DNA of 11,778 bases. Source: a candidate division KSB1 bacterium. GTDB lineage: Bacteria > Zhuqueibacterota > JdFR-76 > DREG01. The notes under the pieces are model-generated. The model worked only from the letters and a program-made list of their open reading frames with translations, made no database searches and was not told the origin of the DNA. Below, piece by piece: positions 1-8,003 of the stretch; the first letter of the stretch is position 1, and each line of letters begins with the position of its first letter. The stretch spans positions 1 to 11,778 of the forward strand of contig JADFJB010000137.1 in assembly GCA_022566355.1 (NCBI GenBank), given 5' to 3'. Position numbers and translations under genes: made by a program.

Positions 1-69
1 TGAGTTTCTAGTTTTAGATAGTTAAATCATTTCGGATGATTAACCTGATCTATTCATAAACCTTATCAC

Positions 70-167
70 TGTCATCCAGGACGGATCTATTTAGCCCTTT
101 ATTCTATACCTGCTTTTGAGCTTTTTCGATCATATCAAACAAGATCCCGTCGTGCGACGGGATGACA
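70..167. repeat. GC-rich inverted repeat with outer half-copy
   Basis: ATCCCGTCG (144-152) and CGACGGGAT (155-163) are perfect 9-base arms around a TG loop. A second layer is visible: TGTCATCC (70-77) is the reverse complement of GGATGACA (160-167), and GGATCT (83-88) is the reverse complement of AGATCC (142-147). The whole could form a larger nested hairpin, or be a degenerate plus an intact copy of one element in opposite orientation. The GC-rich core stands out from the AT-rich surroundings and resembles dispersed REP-like palindromes of other bacteria. No T-run follows, so it is a poor intrinsic terminator. Confidence 0.6.
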
Positions 168-404
168 ACTAAGAGAGATTTATGCTTAAAACTGCAATTC
201 ATAAATTATCAGGTTAATTTATTCTTTTCTATCCTCAAAGTTGCCAGGTTCCGGATTCAAATTAACAATTTAGTTTGCCCTAATTGTTCTTTAGGGGCCA
301 TATTGATTGAAATCATACAGAAGATAGAAAATCCTTGAAGATCATCTGTCCGATCTATACATTGATCAATATGCTTGCCTTGTTGTTGATATGTTTCAGG
401 TATT

Positions 405-423
405 TTGGTTTAGATCTAACCAA
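405..423. promoter_or_regulatory. bulged inverted repeat upstream of yceI-like gene
   Basis: TTGGTT (405-410) and AACCAA (418-423) are inverted arms around a central AGATCT palindrome, with one bulged T. It lies about 85 bases before the YceI start, where an operator could sit. No regulator is assigned, and chance is possible in AT-rich sequence. Confidence 0.25.
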
Positions 424-508
424 GATCTTTGAAAAAAATACCGGTAAACAAGAAATTATAGAAGTATAAATTGCTAATGGTTGAATAAATCAAAAAAGGA
501 GTAATATT

Positions 509-1057
509 ATGGCAAAATGGACTTTTGAACCAGGTCATACTGCAGCGGAATTTCGCGCCAGACATATGATGGTAACCTGGGTGCGCGGTCACTTTACAGA
601 TATTCACGGTTCTCTTGAGTTTGATCCAATTGATCCGCGAAAATCTTCCGTGGAAATAACAATCGACGCAAGCAAAATTTGGACCGGCGATGAGAATAGG
701 GATGGCCATTTGCGGAGCGCAGATTTTTTAGATTGTGAAAACCATCCTGAAATAACCTTTAAGAGTAATAAAGTAGAACAAACCGGCGACAATGACTACT
801 CGGTTATGGGTGATCTCACCCTACGCGGGGTTACCCGCGAAGTGCAGATGGAGGTCCATTATTTAGGCCAATGGCAAACTTCATTCTGGGTAGATGGGGT
901 TGATAAAGGACCCAAAGCCCGGGCTGGTTTTGAAGCAACCATAAAGATCAACCGCCATGATTTTGGCGTAAGCTGGAATGATACGATGGACAAAGGCGGG
1001 CTTGTAGTGGGTAATGATGTTCACATTGTTATCGATGCTGAAGCTATTATGGATTAA
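509..1057 (+). CDS. YceI-family protein
   Basis: This 182-residue protein matches the YceI/polyisoprenoid-binding-like family, an extended lipocalin-like beta-barrel that binds long isoprenoid or amphiphilic ligands in characterised members. Visible landmarks are WTFEPGHTAAEFRARHMMV at the N-terminus, SADFLDCENHPEITFKS (about 70-86), DLTLRGVTREV (102-112), RAGFEATIKINRHDFGVSW (138-156) and the closing GNDVHIVIDAEA strand (168-179). The length is normal for a cytoplasmic member. There is no signal peptide, unlike the periplasmic E. coli protein, so it probably acts in the cytoplasm. AAGGAG (496-501) sits 7 bases before the ATG and fixes the start. It appears to be a single gene. Its stop is followed immediately by a two-copy 32-bp repeat. 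The family call is firm; the ligand is unknown. Confidence 0.95.
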   Translation: MAKWTFEPGHTAAEFRARHMMVTWVRGHFTDIHGSLEFDPIDPRKSSVEITIDASKIWTGDENRDGHLRSADFLDCENHPEITFKSNKVEQTGDNDYSVMGDLTLRGVTREVQMEVHYLGQWQTSFWVDGVDKGPKARAGFEATIKINRHDFGVSWNDTMDKGGLVVGNDVHIVIDAEAIMD

Positions 1058-1122
1058 AGAGTGCCACTGACTTTCACAAGACAAAAATTTAAAGAGTGCC
1101 ACTGACTCTCACAAGACAAAAA
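1056..1122 (+). repeat. stop-codon-associated repeat, two tandem copies
   Basis: Two 32-base copies, 1056-1087 and 1091-1122, differ at one position (CTTTCAC against CTCTCAC) and repeat with a 35-base period. Each reads AAAGAGTGCCACTGACT, then YTCACAAGACAAAAA. The first copy starts inside the TAA stop of the YceI gene. The same core recurs after the propeller gene (8003-8043) and, on the minus strand, after the J-PilZ gene (8149-8220). Confidence 0.9.
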
Positions 1123-1153
1123 CAATATAAAACAATATTATTTTCGATTTCGA

Positions 1154-1173
1154 CCATAAATTTTGATTTATGG
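1154..1173. repeat. 8-bp perfect hairpin between yceI-like and small-protein genes
   Basis: CCATAAAT (1154-1161) and ATTTATGG (1166-1173) form a perfect 8-bp stem with a TTTG loop, 47 bases before the next start codon. There is no T-run after it, so it is a weak terminator at best. It could be an operator or a leader structure. The flanks carry a further imperfect duplication, GATTTCGA (1146-1153) and GATTTCGAT (1186-1194). Confidence 0.4.
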
Positions 1174-1219
1174 ACTGTTGATCTTGATTTCGATAAATTA
1201 TGAGAAAAAGTAAAATAAA

Positions 1220-1489
1220 ATGGATGACACACCAAAGAATATCGCAAATCTATACAAAGATACGATCTTAGCTCCTTCTCCTCAGGATAGATTGAGAATG
1301 GTAAGCTCGATGTTCGACTCTGCAAAAAAGCTAGCTGCAGCAGGAATTCTATCAGAAAAGCCAAATCTATCTCCTGCTGAACTACGGGCTAGTTTGTTTA
1401 CAAGATTTTATGGGGGTGATTTTTCAACTGATGAATGCAAAATTATTGTTGATAGATACCTTAACCTTGCAGAAGTCAATTCGAATTGA
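1220..1489 (+). CDS. small helical protein of unknown function
   Basis: This is an 89-residue soluble protein without signal peptide or membrane segment. I cannot give it a function. The layout is NIANLYKDTILAPSPQDRLRM (7-27), a helix SSMFDSAKKLAAAGIL (29-44), then SPAELRASLFTRFYGGDFS (51-69). It resembles a recurrent type of small protein in which an 'SPxxRLRM..MFxxAK' helix is followed by 'ELRxxLFxRFYGxDF'; that comparison is from memory. The ribosome binding site is weak (AGAAAAAG, about 10 bases upstream), but no better in-frame start exists. It ends 25 bases before the GT9 gene on the same strand and could be co-transcribed with it. Codon use looks like that of its neighbours. It is likely a real gene, but translation is not assured. 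Confidence 0.7.
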   Translation: MDDTPKNIANLYKDTILAPSPQDRLRMVSSMFDSAKKLAAAGILSEKPNLSPAELRASLFTRFYGGDFSTDECKIIVDRYLNLAEVNSN

Positions 1490-1514
1490 AAATCGTACTA
1501 GCACGGGATTATGA

Positions 1515-2606
1515 ATGAAAGCTGAATCGGTCAAGACAGATTGTTTCCATTACAAGGGCCACATCCCTTGCTGGCCAAACAAAAAATACGATGTGTCATG
1601 TGACTCATGTGATCACTATAAACCCATCCGAACCAAGGTTTTGATTATTAAACTTGCTGCAATCGGTGATGTTATTCGCACTACACCTTTACTTAAAAAG
1701 TTAAGGGAGACAACCCAAAATTGCCATATCTCATGGGTTACAGATAGCCCGGAAATACTTTCGCACAGGCATGTTGATCAAATTTACAAATTCAATTTTA
1801 AATCAGCCTTCATTCTCTCAAATGCAAGCTTCGATATTGCCATCAATTTGGACAAAGACCTCGATGCATGTACATTATTGGATAAAATCCAGGCTTCACA
1901 AAAATACGGTTTCGGCTTAAAAGACGGTACTGTTTTTCCGGTAAATTCTCTAGCCGAACACAAATATCTGACAGGTATATTCGATCATTTGTCAAAAGAA
2001 AATAAGAAGAATTATCTACAAGAAATCTTTGAGCTATGTGGCTTTGAGTTCAACCAAGAACCATATGTTCTGGAAGCAGATCCAAAATATCAGGTTAAGT
2101 GGGCCGGATTAAGAGAACAAGCGGGTTCGAAAAAAATAATCGGTTTAAATATCGGTTGCGGGACGAGATGGCTCACTCGTTTGTGGCCCGATGAATATTG
2201 GTTTGAATTAATCCGAAACTTACAAGATGCGCAACACTATCCGATTCTGTTGGGCGGGAATGATGAAGATGAAAAGAACACGGCGTTTTCCGAAAAAACC
2301 AATGCATTTTACCCGGGGACTTTCTCACTGCTGGAATTTATCTCTCTAACCTCGCAATGTGATATAATTATTTCTGCTGTGACCATGATGATGCATATTG
2401 CAATTGGACTAAAGATCCCGCTGGTTTTGTTTAACAATATCTTCAATCCGCATGAATTTGAACTTTATGATAACGGCATCATTTTACAACCGGATACCGG
2501 TTGCGATTGTTATTATGGCAATACATGTCAGCGTGACCGGCACTGCATGTATGATCTTCCAGTGAATTCGGTTCACAATGCTATCGATGAATTATTGGAT
2601 CGATGA
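1515..2606 (+). CDS. GT9 (heptosyltransferase-like) glycosyltransferase with N- and C-terminal cysteine clusters
   Basis: This 363-residue protein is a GT-B fold glycosyltransferase of family GT9, the family of LPS heptosyltransferases. It would add a sugar to lipopolysaccharide core or another surface glycan on the inner face of the membrane. The N-terminal domain opens with KVLIIKLAAIGDVIRTTPLL (41-60), the GT9 hallmark. The donor-binding half has LNIGCGTRWLTRLWPDEYW (211-229) and VTMMMHIAIGLKIPLVLFNN (289-308). The usual SGDTG before MHIA is replaced by SAVTM. A cysteine-rich N-terminus (C10, C19, C29, C32) and a C-terminal cluster (C330, C332, C338, C344) look like metal-binding knuckles. 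The start follows an in-frame TGA directly, so it is the first possible ATG; no clear Shine-Dalgarno is seen. The stop overlaps the next gene by ATGA. Family is firm; substrate is unknown. Confidence 0.92.
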   Translation: MKAESVKTDCFHYKGHIPCWPNKKYDVSCDSCDHYKPIRTKVLIIKLAAIGDVIRTTPLLKKLRETTQNCHISWVTDSPEILSHRHVDQIYKFNFKSAFILSNASFDIAINLDKDLDACTLLDKIQASQKYGFGLKDGTVFPVNSLAEHKYLTGIFDHLSKENKKNYLQEIFELCGFEFNQEPYVLEADPKYQVKWAGLREQAGSKKIIGLNIGCGTRWLTRLWPDEYWFELIRNLQDAQHYPILLGGNDEDEKNTAFSEKTNAFYPGTFSLLEFISLTSQCDIIISAVTMMMHIAIGLKIPLVLFNNIFNPHEFELYDNGIILQPDTGCDCYYGNTCQRDRHCMYDLPVNSVHNAIDELLDR

Positions 2607-3727
2607 AAATAGCATTACTCTCCACCCTCTACCCTTTTCGTGGCGGTATTGCTCAATTTAATGCGGCTCTATTTAATGAATTCAAAAAAAATCATACCAC
2701 CAAAGCCTATACCTTCACAAGGCAGTATCCCAATTTATTATTCCCGGGGCAAACACAATATGTGACCGAATCTGATAATGCTGAAGTAATCGAATCTGAG
2801 GAGGTGTTAGATTCAATTAATCCATTGTCTTATTATTTAACTGCAAGAAAAATAAATTTATATCGACCAGATCTTTTGATTGCGAAATTTTGGATGCCTT
2901 TTTTTGCACCATCCCTTGGATATGTGTCAAAAAAATTGCGAAAGCAAGGGACAAAATCGATTGCCATAATAGATAATTTGATTCCCCATGAAAAAAGAAT
3001 AGGCGACTTGGCCCTGGTCAAATATTTTATCAATCGTTTTGATGCCTTTGTTGTGATGAGCAAAGTAGTCGAACAGGATTTATTGCGAGTTTTACCTAAG
3101 GCTCAATATGTTCTGCATCCCCACCCGATTTATGATCATTTTGCCAAGAAGGTCGAAAAAGAAAAAGCGCTAAATCAACTGAACCTTCCGCAAGACAAAA
3201 AGATACTGCTCTTTTTCGGATTCATTCGAAAATATAAAGGACTGGATATTCTACTCAGATCTATGCGCCATTTAAGTGATGATTATCTTCTGCTTGTAGC
3301 CGGTGAAATCTATGGCAGTTTTGATGAATATCAAAAAATAATTGATGAAGAAGAAATCGCCGGGAAAGTCAGCTTGCATATTCGTTATATTAATGATGAT
3401 GAAGTCCCACTATTTTTCTCGGCAGCGGATGTGACTGCTCTCCCTTATAAATCAGCCACACAGAGTGGGATTGCGCAGATTGCAATGCATTATGAATTGC
3501 CGCTTATCGTGACCCAAAAAGGCGGATTACCCGAACTGATTGAACACGAGAAAACCGGACTCATCCTTAAAAATGAAGATGCCGAAGAATTAGCCCGTTT
3601 AATCGACTATTATTTTCAAAATAATTGTAAATCAAAATTCGCTAGTGAGATTGCAAAACAAAAGGACCGGTACTCCTGGCCACAATTTACCCAAAGCCTC
3701 TTAACACTTTATGAACAACTTTCTTGA
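2603..3727 (+). CDS. GT4-family glycosyltransferase
   Basis: This 374-residue GT-B glycosyltransferase belongs to the GT4 (retaining) superfamily. The N-terminal acceptor half begins MKIALLSTLYPFRGGIAQF (1-19), where RGGIAQ is a typical glycine loop. The donor half starts at ILLFFGFIRKYKGLDILL (201-218). It carries LPYKSATQSGIAQIAMHYELPLI (280-302) and then GGLPELIEHEKTGLI (307-321). The canonical first glutamate of the EX7E motif is replaced in the SATQSG segment, while the glutamates of GGLPELIE remain. The ATGA overlap with the GT9 gene implies translational coupling, and the two enzymes probably work on the same surface glycan, heptose- or hexose-containing. No membrane segments are seen. 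The stop is TGA, and no clear terminator follows before the minus-strand relic. Donor and acceptor cannot be read from the sequence. Confidence 0.92.
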   Translation: MKIALLSTLYPFRGGIAQFNAALFNEFKKNHTTKAYTFTRQYPNLLFPGQTQYVTESDNAEVIESEEVLDSINPLSYYLTARKINLYRPDLLIAKFWMPFFAPSLGYVSKKLRKQGTKSIAIIDNLIPHEKRIGDLALVKYFINRFDAFVVMSKVVEQDLLRVLPKAQYVLHPHPIYDHFAKKVEKEKALNQLNLPQDKKILLFFGFIRKYKGLDILLRSMRHLSDDYLLLVAGEIYGSFDEYQKIIDEEEIAGKVSLHIRYINDDEVPLFFSAADVTALPYKSATQSGIAQIAMHYELPLIVTQKGGLPELIEHEKTGLILKNEDAEELARLIDYYFQNNCKSKFASEIAKQKDRYSWPQFTQSLLTLYEQLS

Positions 3728-3757
3728 ATAATTTAATTCTAAACTTAATCTAAATCA

Positions 3758-4518
3758 TTATTCCTTTTCCAGCGCCTCGAGTTTCTTTTCACAATAGGAT
3801 TTGGCAGCAACTCCATTACTTTTTCATAGTTTTGTTTCGCTAATGCTTTATCATCTTTCATCACATGGAGCTCAGCTAACTAATGTAAAGTAACTCATGA
3901 AAGATTTAGTTAGGATAATGATCAATATTCAATTTAAGTATTTCGATTGCTTCTTCACTTTGATTTTGCATTGCCAGTTGACTGGCAAGCCGGGTTAGTA
4001 CATTTTTCCGAAAATCGTAAACAAAGCTGAGTTCCCGCAAATCATGGTATTTTGAGATAGCTGCTTGTATACCTTCTTCAGAAACGGTTGCCGTCAGTAC
4101 CTCTTCAAGCGTTTGCTGCAGATTCTGGCCATGCTGACAGGTTGTACAATTGACTTCAATGGTTTTCTCTCTACCCAATTTTGTCATATATTGGCTGTTA
4201 ATTTCTTTGGTCATCTTGAGCATAAACCGAGCAATTTCTTTGGTCTCTTTTTCATCTGCAGGAAAATCGAATTGCGAAAGTGGCATCCTTCTTCACCCAT
4301 AAGGCAATACTGGCAACGAAAACCAAGCGCCCGGTAAAGCCTTTCATATTTTCGATAAGTTCATTGATGGCTATTTCTTTTGGAAACACCTTCAAGTTTT
4401 TCAATTCTTTTGGCGGAAACTGGGCACAAACATTAGCTGCGCCGAATAATAAGATCAACAAAAAAAATGCTAGGACCTTCCTCCATGTTTGTATTTTGTT
4501 TATTTCAGACTTTATCAT
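3758..4518 (-). pseudogene. decayed dihaem c-type cytochrome (reaction-centre cytochrome-like) with TPR tail
   Basis: Joining frames on the minus strand gives one recognisable protein. From ATG 4518 (ribosome site AAAGGAG, 4525-4531) it has a signal peptide ending NVCA-Q, then PPKELKNLKVFPKEIAINEL. A frameshift near 4325 leads to ALGFRCQYCLMGEEG, and another near 4286 to PLSQFDFPADEKETKEIARF, then VNCTTCQHG. A helical, TPR-like stretch follows (SEEAIEILKLNI), a stop at 3906-3908, a further frame with AELHVMKDDKALAKQNYEKV, and a last shift to KKLEALEKE and TAA (3758-3760). The layout matches the short dihaem cytochromes related to the photosynthetic reaction-centre cytochrome subunit. Both CXXCH motifs have lost histidine: CQYCL (4301-4315) and CTTCQ (4134-4148). 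At least three or four frame breaks make function very unlikely. A living paralogue probably exists elsewhere. Confidence 0.85.
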
Positions 4519-4541
4519 GAGAAACTCCTTTCTTGTGTAAT

Positions 4542-4577
4542 TGGATACAAAATCGATTGATGGCTGTATCCATCAAT
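4542..4577 (-). promoter_or_regulatory. two overlapping, mutually exclusive hairpins in leader of cytochrome relic
   Basis: TGGATACA (4542-4549) pairs with TGTATCCA (4565-4572), and ATTGATGG (4556-4563) pairs with CCATCAAT (4570-4577). Both stems are perfect 8-mers and share bases 4570-4572, so the full stems cannot form together. The site lies 24-59 bases upstream of the relic's start codon, just before its ribosome binding site. It may be a relic of an attenuator or a double operator. Confidence 0.35.
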
Positions 4578-4837
4578 ATTGTGAAGTTAATTCCAATTGC
4601 TGGTAGTTTGATTGTAGCGGAAAAGCTAGGTCAATACCCAAAGACTACAGATTTGTAACCATTCGACAATAAATTTATTTTGTTTCATTTTTAATTGTTT
4701 TGCTTTATATTAATTCAGTCCGGCAGGATATTGATCAGGAATTTGAACTTTCTAAAGTTGAATATCCAACTTCTGTATGTCCCTTTTAAATTAAAAAATG
4801 ATTCACACAATAGGTAACCATACCATTTCACAAACCC

Positions 4838-4846
4838 AAAGGAGGT
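4838..4846 (+). promoter_or_regulatory. strong Shine-Dalgarno of propeller gene
   Basis: AAAGGAGGT is complementary to the anti-Shine-Dalgarno over its full core, four bases before ATG 4851. It is the strongest ribosome site in the window and decides the start, in agreement with the signal peptide that begins there. Confidence 0.85.
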
Positions 4847-4850
4847 CGTT

Positions 4851-7800
4851 ATGAAACGATTATCTCTATGCTTTATAATACTGGCGGTTTTGTTTACCAC
4901 TTTACCAACCTTCGGTCAACCGATGCCACCGGATAAAGCGCTCAAATCACTGAAATGGCGTGCAATCGGTCCGGCGAATATGGGTGGCCGAGTAACGGCC
5001 ATTGCCGGTATTCCGGGTGATCCAAGCACATATTATGTTGCCGGAGCAGATGGCGGTTTGTTTAAGACCACAAATGGCGGGGTTACATTCGAAGATCTGT
5101 TTACCGACCAACGCTCCTATTCCGTGGGCGCTATTGCCATTGCGCCATCTGACCAAAATGTTATCTGGTTGGGCTCCGGCGAAGGCGATCCTCGCAATAG
5201 CGTTGGCTACGGCCATGGCGTCTACCGTTCCCTGGATGCTGGTAAAACCTGGACGCATCTGGGCCTGGAAGGCACCGAACGTATCAAACGGATTGTCGTT
5301 CATCCGGATAATCCTGATATAGCATACGTTGCAGCATTGGGTCGTGAGTGGGGACCCAATGAAGAGCGCGGTGTATTTAAAACCAGCGATGGCGGTAAAT
5401 CCTGGGAAAAAGTTCTTTATATAAACGAGGACACCGGCTGCTCGGATATTGCCATGGAAAATAACAATCCACGTATTCTCTATGCCGGTATGTGGACATT
5501 CCGCCGCCGGCCCTGGCGTTTCGATGATGGCGGTAAAGAAACAGCGCTTTACCGCTCGATGGATGGCGGCGCTAACTGGAAAAAATTGACCAAGGGTTTG
5601 CCTAAAGGTTCAATGACACGCATCGGTGTAGCAGTGGCGCAAAGCTCACCCAATATTGTTTACATGATCACCGAATTTAAAAAAGATGGTACCTTTTTCC
5701 GGTCGGATAATCGCGGCGATACATGGCGGAAGGTGTATGACAATCCCAATATCAATTTTCGTCCATTTTATTACAGCGATATCCGTGTCGATCCTAACAA
5801 TCCTGATCATATTTACGCCCTTTCCGGTGGATTAAGCAAATCCACCGATGGCGGTAAAAATTGGACCAGAATAGCCCGGGGGGTTCATGGCGACCACCAG
5901 GCTTTCTGGATCGATCCGATGAATTCCAAACGTTTACTAAGCGGCAGTGATGGTGGTTTCCAGGTTTCATATGACGCCGGTAAAACCTTCGATATCATTA
6001 ATAATGTCGAACTGTCCCAATTTTATCAATTGAATCTCGACGATCTCGATCCATATAATGTCTACGGCGGATTGCAGGATAACGGTACCTGGGTCGGGCC
6101 GAGTAACTCATTGAGAAGCGTTGGTATTTTAAAGCGGGACTGGAAAGCCCTGGCAGGCGGCGATGGTTATTATGCTGTTCCGATACCGGGAAGTGAGCAT
6201 GAAATTTATGCCAATCTGCAGGGCGGTGTCATTTTTCATGTGGATTCGCGAATGGGCAATGTTCGCAATATCCATCCTTACCCTAAAATAACGGGTTCTG
6301 CAGGCGATGCCATTTTCGAACACAAATACCGCTTTAATTGGGACTCACCCATTCTTATTTCACCTCATGATCCCAATACGGTTTATTTTGGCGGAAATGT
6401 ACTGTTTAAGACAACCGATAAAGGCTATTCATGGGAAATCATTAGTCCGGATTTAACCACCAACGACAAAAGTAAGCAGCAAACTTCGGGTGGCGAAATT
6501 TACCAGGACAATACTGCTGCAGAATTTCACTGCACGATTTTAACCATAGCAGAATCACCTGTGGAAAAGGGTGTTATTTGGGTGGGAACTGATGATGGCA
6601 ACATCCAAATCACCCGCGATGGCGGTAAGAATTGGACAAATATAAAAGATAAAATAAAAGGACTGCCGGATTTTTCCTGGGTTGCTAAGATTCACGCATC
6701 CGAACATGATGCAGGTACAGCCTTCGTCGCAGTCGATCATCACCGCAGTGATGACTTCCGACCCTATGCGTTCATGACGACAAATTATGGCAGCTCCTGG
6801 ACTATGGTAAGCAAGGGCTTGCCACAGGATGATTATGTCAAGGTGATCCGCCAGGATCCACATAATGCAAACCTGCTGTATGCCGGCATGGAGCATGGTA
6901 TTTTTGCTTCCTGGGACAAGGGGTTAACCTGGACAAAAATCAATAATAATTTACCACCAGTCTCAGTGCGAGATTTACGTGTACAGGCACGTGAACGAGA
7001 CCTGGTGGTAGCCACCCACGGACGCGGCGTCTGGATTTTGGACGATATTCGGCCTCTGCAGGAATTGGCTGAAGCACAAAAGCAAGACGTTCATCTCTTT
7101 GAATCCCGTCCGGCTACTCGATGGCACTTGCAGGGTCGTATCGAAAACCTGGGCCAGCGTACATATATTGCAAAAAATCCTGCTTACGGCGCTTATGTGA
7201 ACTTTTACCTGGCGGAAAAAGCTGACGAGCCGGTAAAGTTAACCATCAACGATTCTGACGGCAATTTGGTGAGGACCATAACGGATTCTACAGCCAAGGC
7301 CGGTGTAAATCGAATAGTCTGGGATTTACGTTACGGTCAAGGAACCAGGCTAAACGCGCCGACTACCACCAGACGCCGACGTTTTGGTGCCGGCGGGCCA
7401 AGGGTTACTCCCGGAACTTTTGCAGCTATTTTGGAAGTTAGCGGAAAAACATTAACATCGTCTATTACGGTTCGTCCTGATTTTCGTATTGAAATGACCC
7501 CTGGGGATTACCAGGCGCAAGCGGAAGCGACACTTGCATTGCGGGATTTACAATCCCAAACCAATAAATTGCTCAATGATACAAAATTATTAACTGACCA
7601 ATTGAAAGAGCTAAGTAAAAAAGTTAAACAAATGCCTGCGGCGACCAATGGTCATAATGGATCCAACGATGACGCAAAAGGAATGCCTAGTGAAATAACT
7701 GAAGCAATTAAAAATACACTCAAAAATATTAAGGAGATGCGGAATGAACTGCAGCGTCCGCCGCCCAGCATGTCTTATCGCCAGCGACCACGCTTGCGCG

Positions 7801-8003
7801 AAGAAATTCGGTCTTTATCCAGAGCCATTGATGGCGCTACGGCGCGGCCAACGAAACCACAATTGCTGCGTCTATCACAGCTGCAAGAAGAAACAACTGC
7901 CGCTGTCCGTGCTTACGAGCAATTGATTACTACTGAGATTGATGCGATTAACAAGATGGTAGAAAATATTCCCCAGATTGTTGTGGGATCGAGCGGCACA
8001 TAA
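4851..8003 (+). CDS. secreted Asp-box (BNR/sortilin-type) beta-propeller protein
   Basis: This is a 1050-residue exported protein. Residues 1-23 are a signal peptide ending TFGQ. Residues about 35-735 carry eleven Asp-box motifs (S/TxDxGxTW type): 73, 127, 178, 236, 285, 331, 373, 521, 588, 643 and 687, for example TSDGGKSW and STDGGKNW. These mark blade turns of one large or two consecutive sortilin-like propellers. Family landmarks GDHQAFWIDP (347-356), SGSDGGFQVSYDAGKTF (364-380) and ATHGRGVWILDD (721-732) are present. A beta-sandwich-like part (PVKLTINDSDGNLVRTI, 794-810, and NRIVWDLRYG, 820-829) resembles FlgD-type Ig domains. From about 885 to 1045 it is helical and coiled-coil-like, with a proline/arginine linker (969-982). 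Such proteins are common in FCB bacteria and often annotated as glycosyl hydrolases, but no catalytic residues can be named. The role is probably binding in the periplasm or at the surface. Confidence 0.93.
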   Translation: MKRLSLCFIILAVLFTTLPTFGQPMPPDKALKSLKWRAIGPANMGGRVTAIAGIPGDPSTYYVAGADGGLFKTTNGGVTFEDLFTDQRSYSVGAIAIAPSDQNVIWLGSGEGDPRNSVGYGHGVYRSLDAGKTWTHLGLEGTERIKRIVVHPDNPDIAYVAALGREWGPNEERGVFKTSDGGKSWEKVLYINEDTGCSDIAMENNNPRILYAGMWTFRRRPWRFDDGGKETALYRSMDGGANWKKLTKGLPKGSMTRIGVAVAQSSPNIVYMITEFKKDGTFFRSDNRGDTWRKVYDNPNINFRPFYYSDIRVDPNNPDHIYALSGGLSKSTDGGKNWTRIARGVHGDHQAFWIDPMNSKRLLSGSDGGFQVSYDAGKTFDIINNVELSQFYQLNLDDLDPYNVYGGLQDNGTWVGPSNSLRSVGILKRDWKALAGGDGYYAVPIPGSEHEIYANLQGGVIFHVDSRMGNVRNIHPYPKITGSAGDAIFEHKYRFNWDSPILISPHDPNTVYFGGNVLFKTTDKGYSWEIISPDLTTNDKSKQQTSGGEIYQDNTAAEFHCTILTIAESPVEKGVIWVGTDDGNIQITRDGGKNWTNIKDKIKGLPDFSWVAKIHASEHDAGTAFVAVDHHRSDDFRPYAFMTTNYGSSWTMVSKGLPQDDYVKVIRQDPHNANLLYAGMEHGIFASWDKGLTWTKINNNLPPVSVRDLRVQARERDLVVATHGRGVWILDDIRPLQELAEAQKQDVHLFESRPATRWHLQGRIENLGQRTYIAKNPAYGAYVNFYLAEKADEPVKLTINDSDGNLVRTITDSTAKAGVNRIVWDLRYGQGTRLNAPTTTRRRRFGAGGPRVTPGTFAAILEVSGKTLTSSITVRPDFRIEMTPGDYQAQAEATLALRDLQSQTNKLLNDTKLLTDQLKELSKKVKQMPAATNGHNGSNDDAKGMPSEITEAIKNTLKNIKEMRNELQRPPPSMSYRQRPRLREEIRSLSRAIDGATARPTKPQLLRLSQLQEETTAAVRAYEQLITTEIDAINKMVENIPQIVVGSSGT

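Larger units (their letters stand above)
1..508. other. non-coding leader region before yceI-like gene
   Basis: No convincing gene is visible on either strand; reading frames here are short and lack family features. The stretch is AT-rich. It contains a GC-rich perfect inverted repeat (144-163) with a partner half-copy at 70-88, a small perfect palindrome ATTGATCAAT (361-370) and a bulged inverted repeat (405-423). The last 10-15 bases hold the ribosome binding site of the next gene. A weak promoter-like pair, TTGAAG (335-340) and TATACA (356-361), has only a 15-bp spacer and is not called. Confidence 0.6.
4519..4850. other. divergent intergenic region
   Basis: This AT-rich spacer separates the minus-strand cytochrome relic from the plus-strand propeller gene and must have held both promoters. 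Besides the hairpin pair at 4542-4577 and the two ribosome binding sites at its ends, only a TATATT (4706-4711) with a poor upstream partner (TTTCAT, 4683-4688) was seen, which is too weak to call. Short reading frames in it have no family features. Confidence 0.5.

Noticed and set aside
335-361. Promoter TTGAAG/TATACA before the yceI-like gene
   Set aside because: The 15-bp spacer is too short and the boxes only partly match.
416-709. Minus-strand 97-codon frame over the yceI-like start
   Set aside because: It overlaps a firmly assigned gene, begins within it, and has no family features or ribosome site.
1056-1122. CRISPR array
   Set aside because: Only two copies with a 3-base gap, no spacers and no cas genes.
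4065-4540. Plus-strand frames of 86-90 codons opposite the cytochrome relic
   Set aside because: The minus strand gives a clear family match with signal peptide; the plus-strand products are composition shadows.
4947-5303. Long minus- and plus-strand frames (118 and 106 codons) inside the propeller gene
   Set aside because: They are explained by the GC-richer coding sequence of the Asp-box gene; the products lack any recognisable motif.
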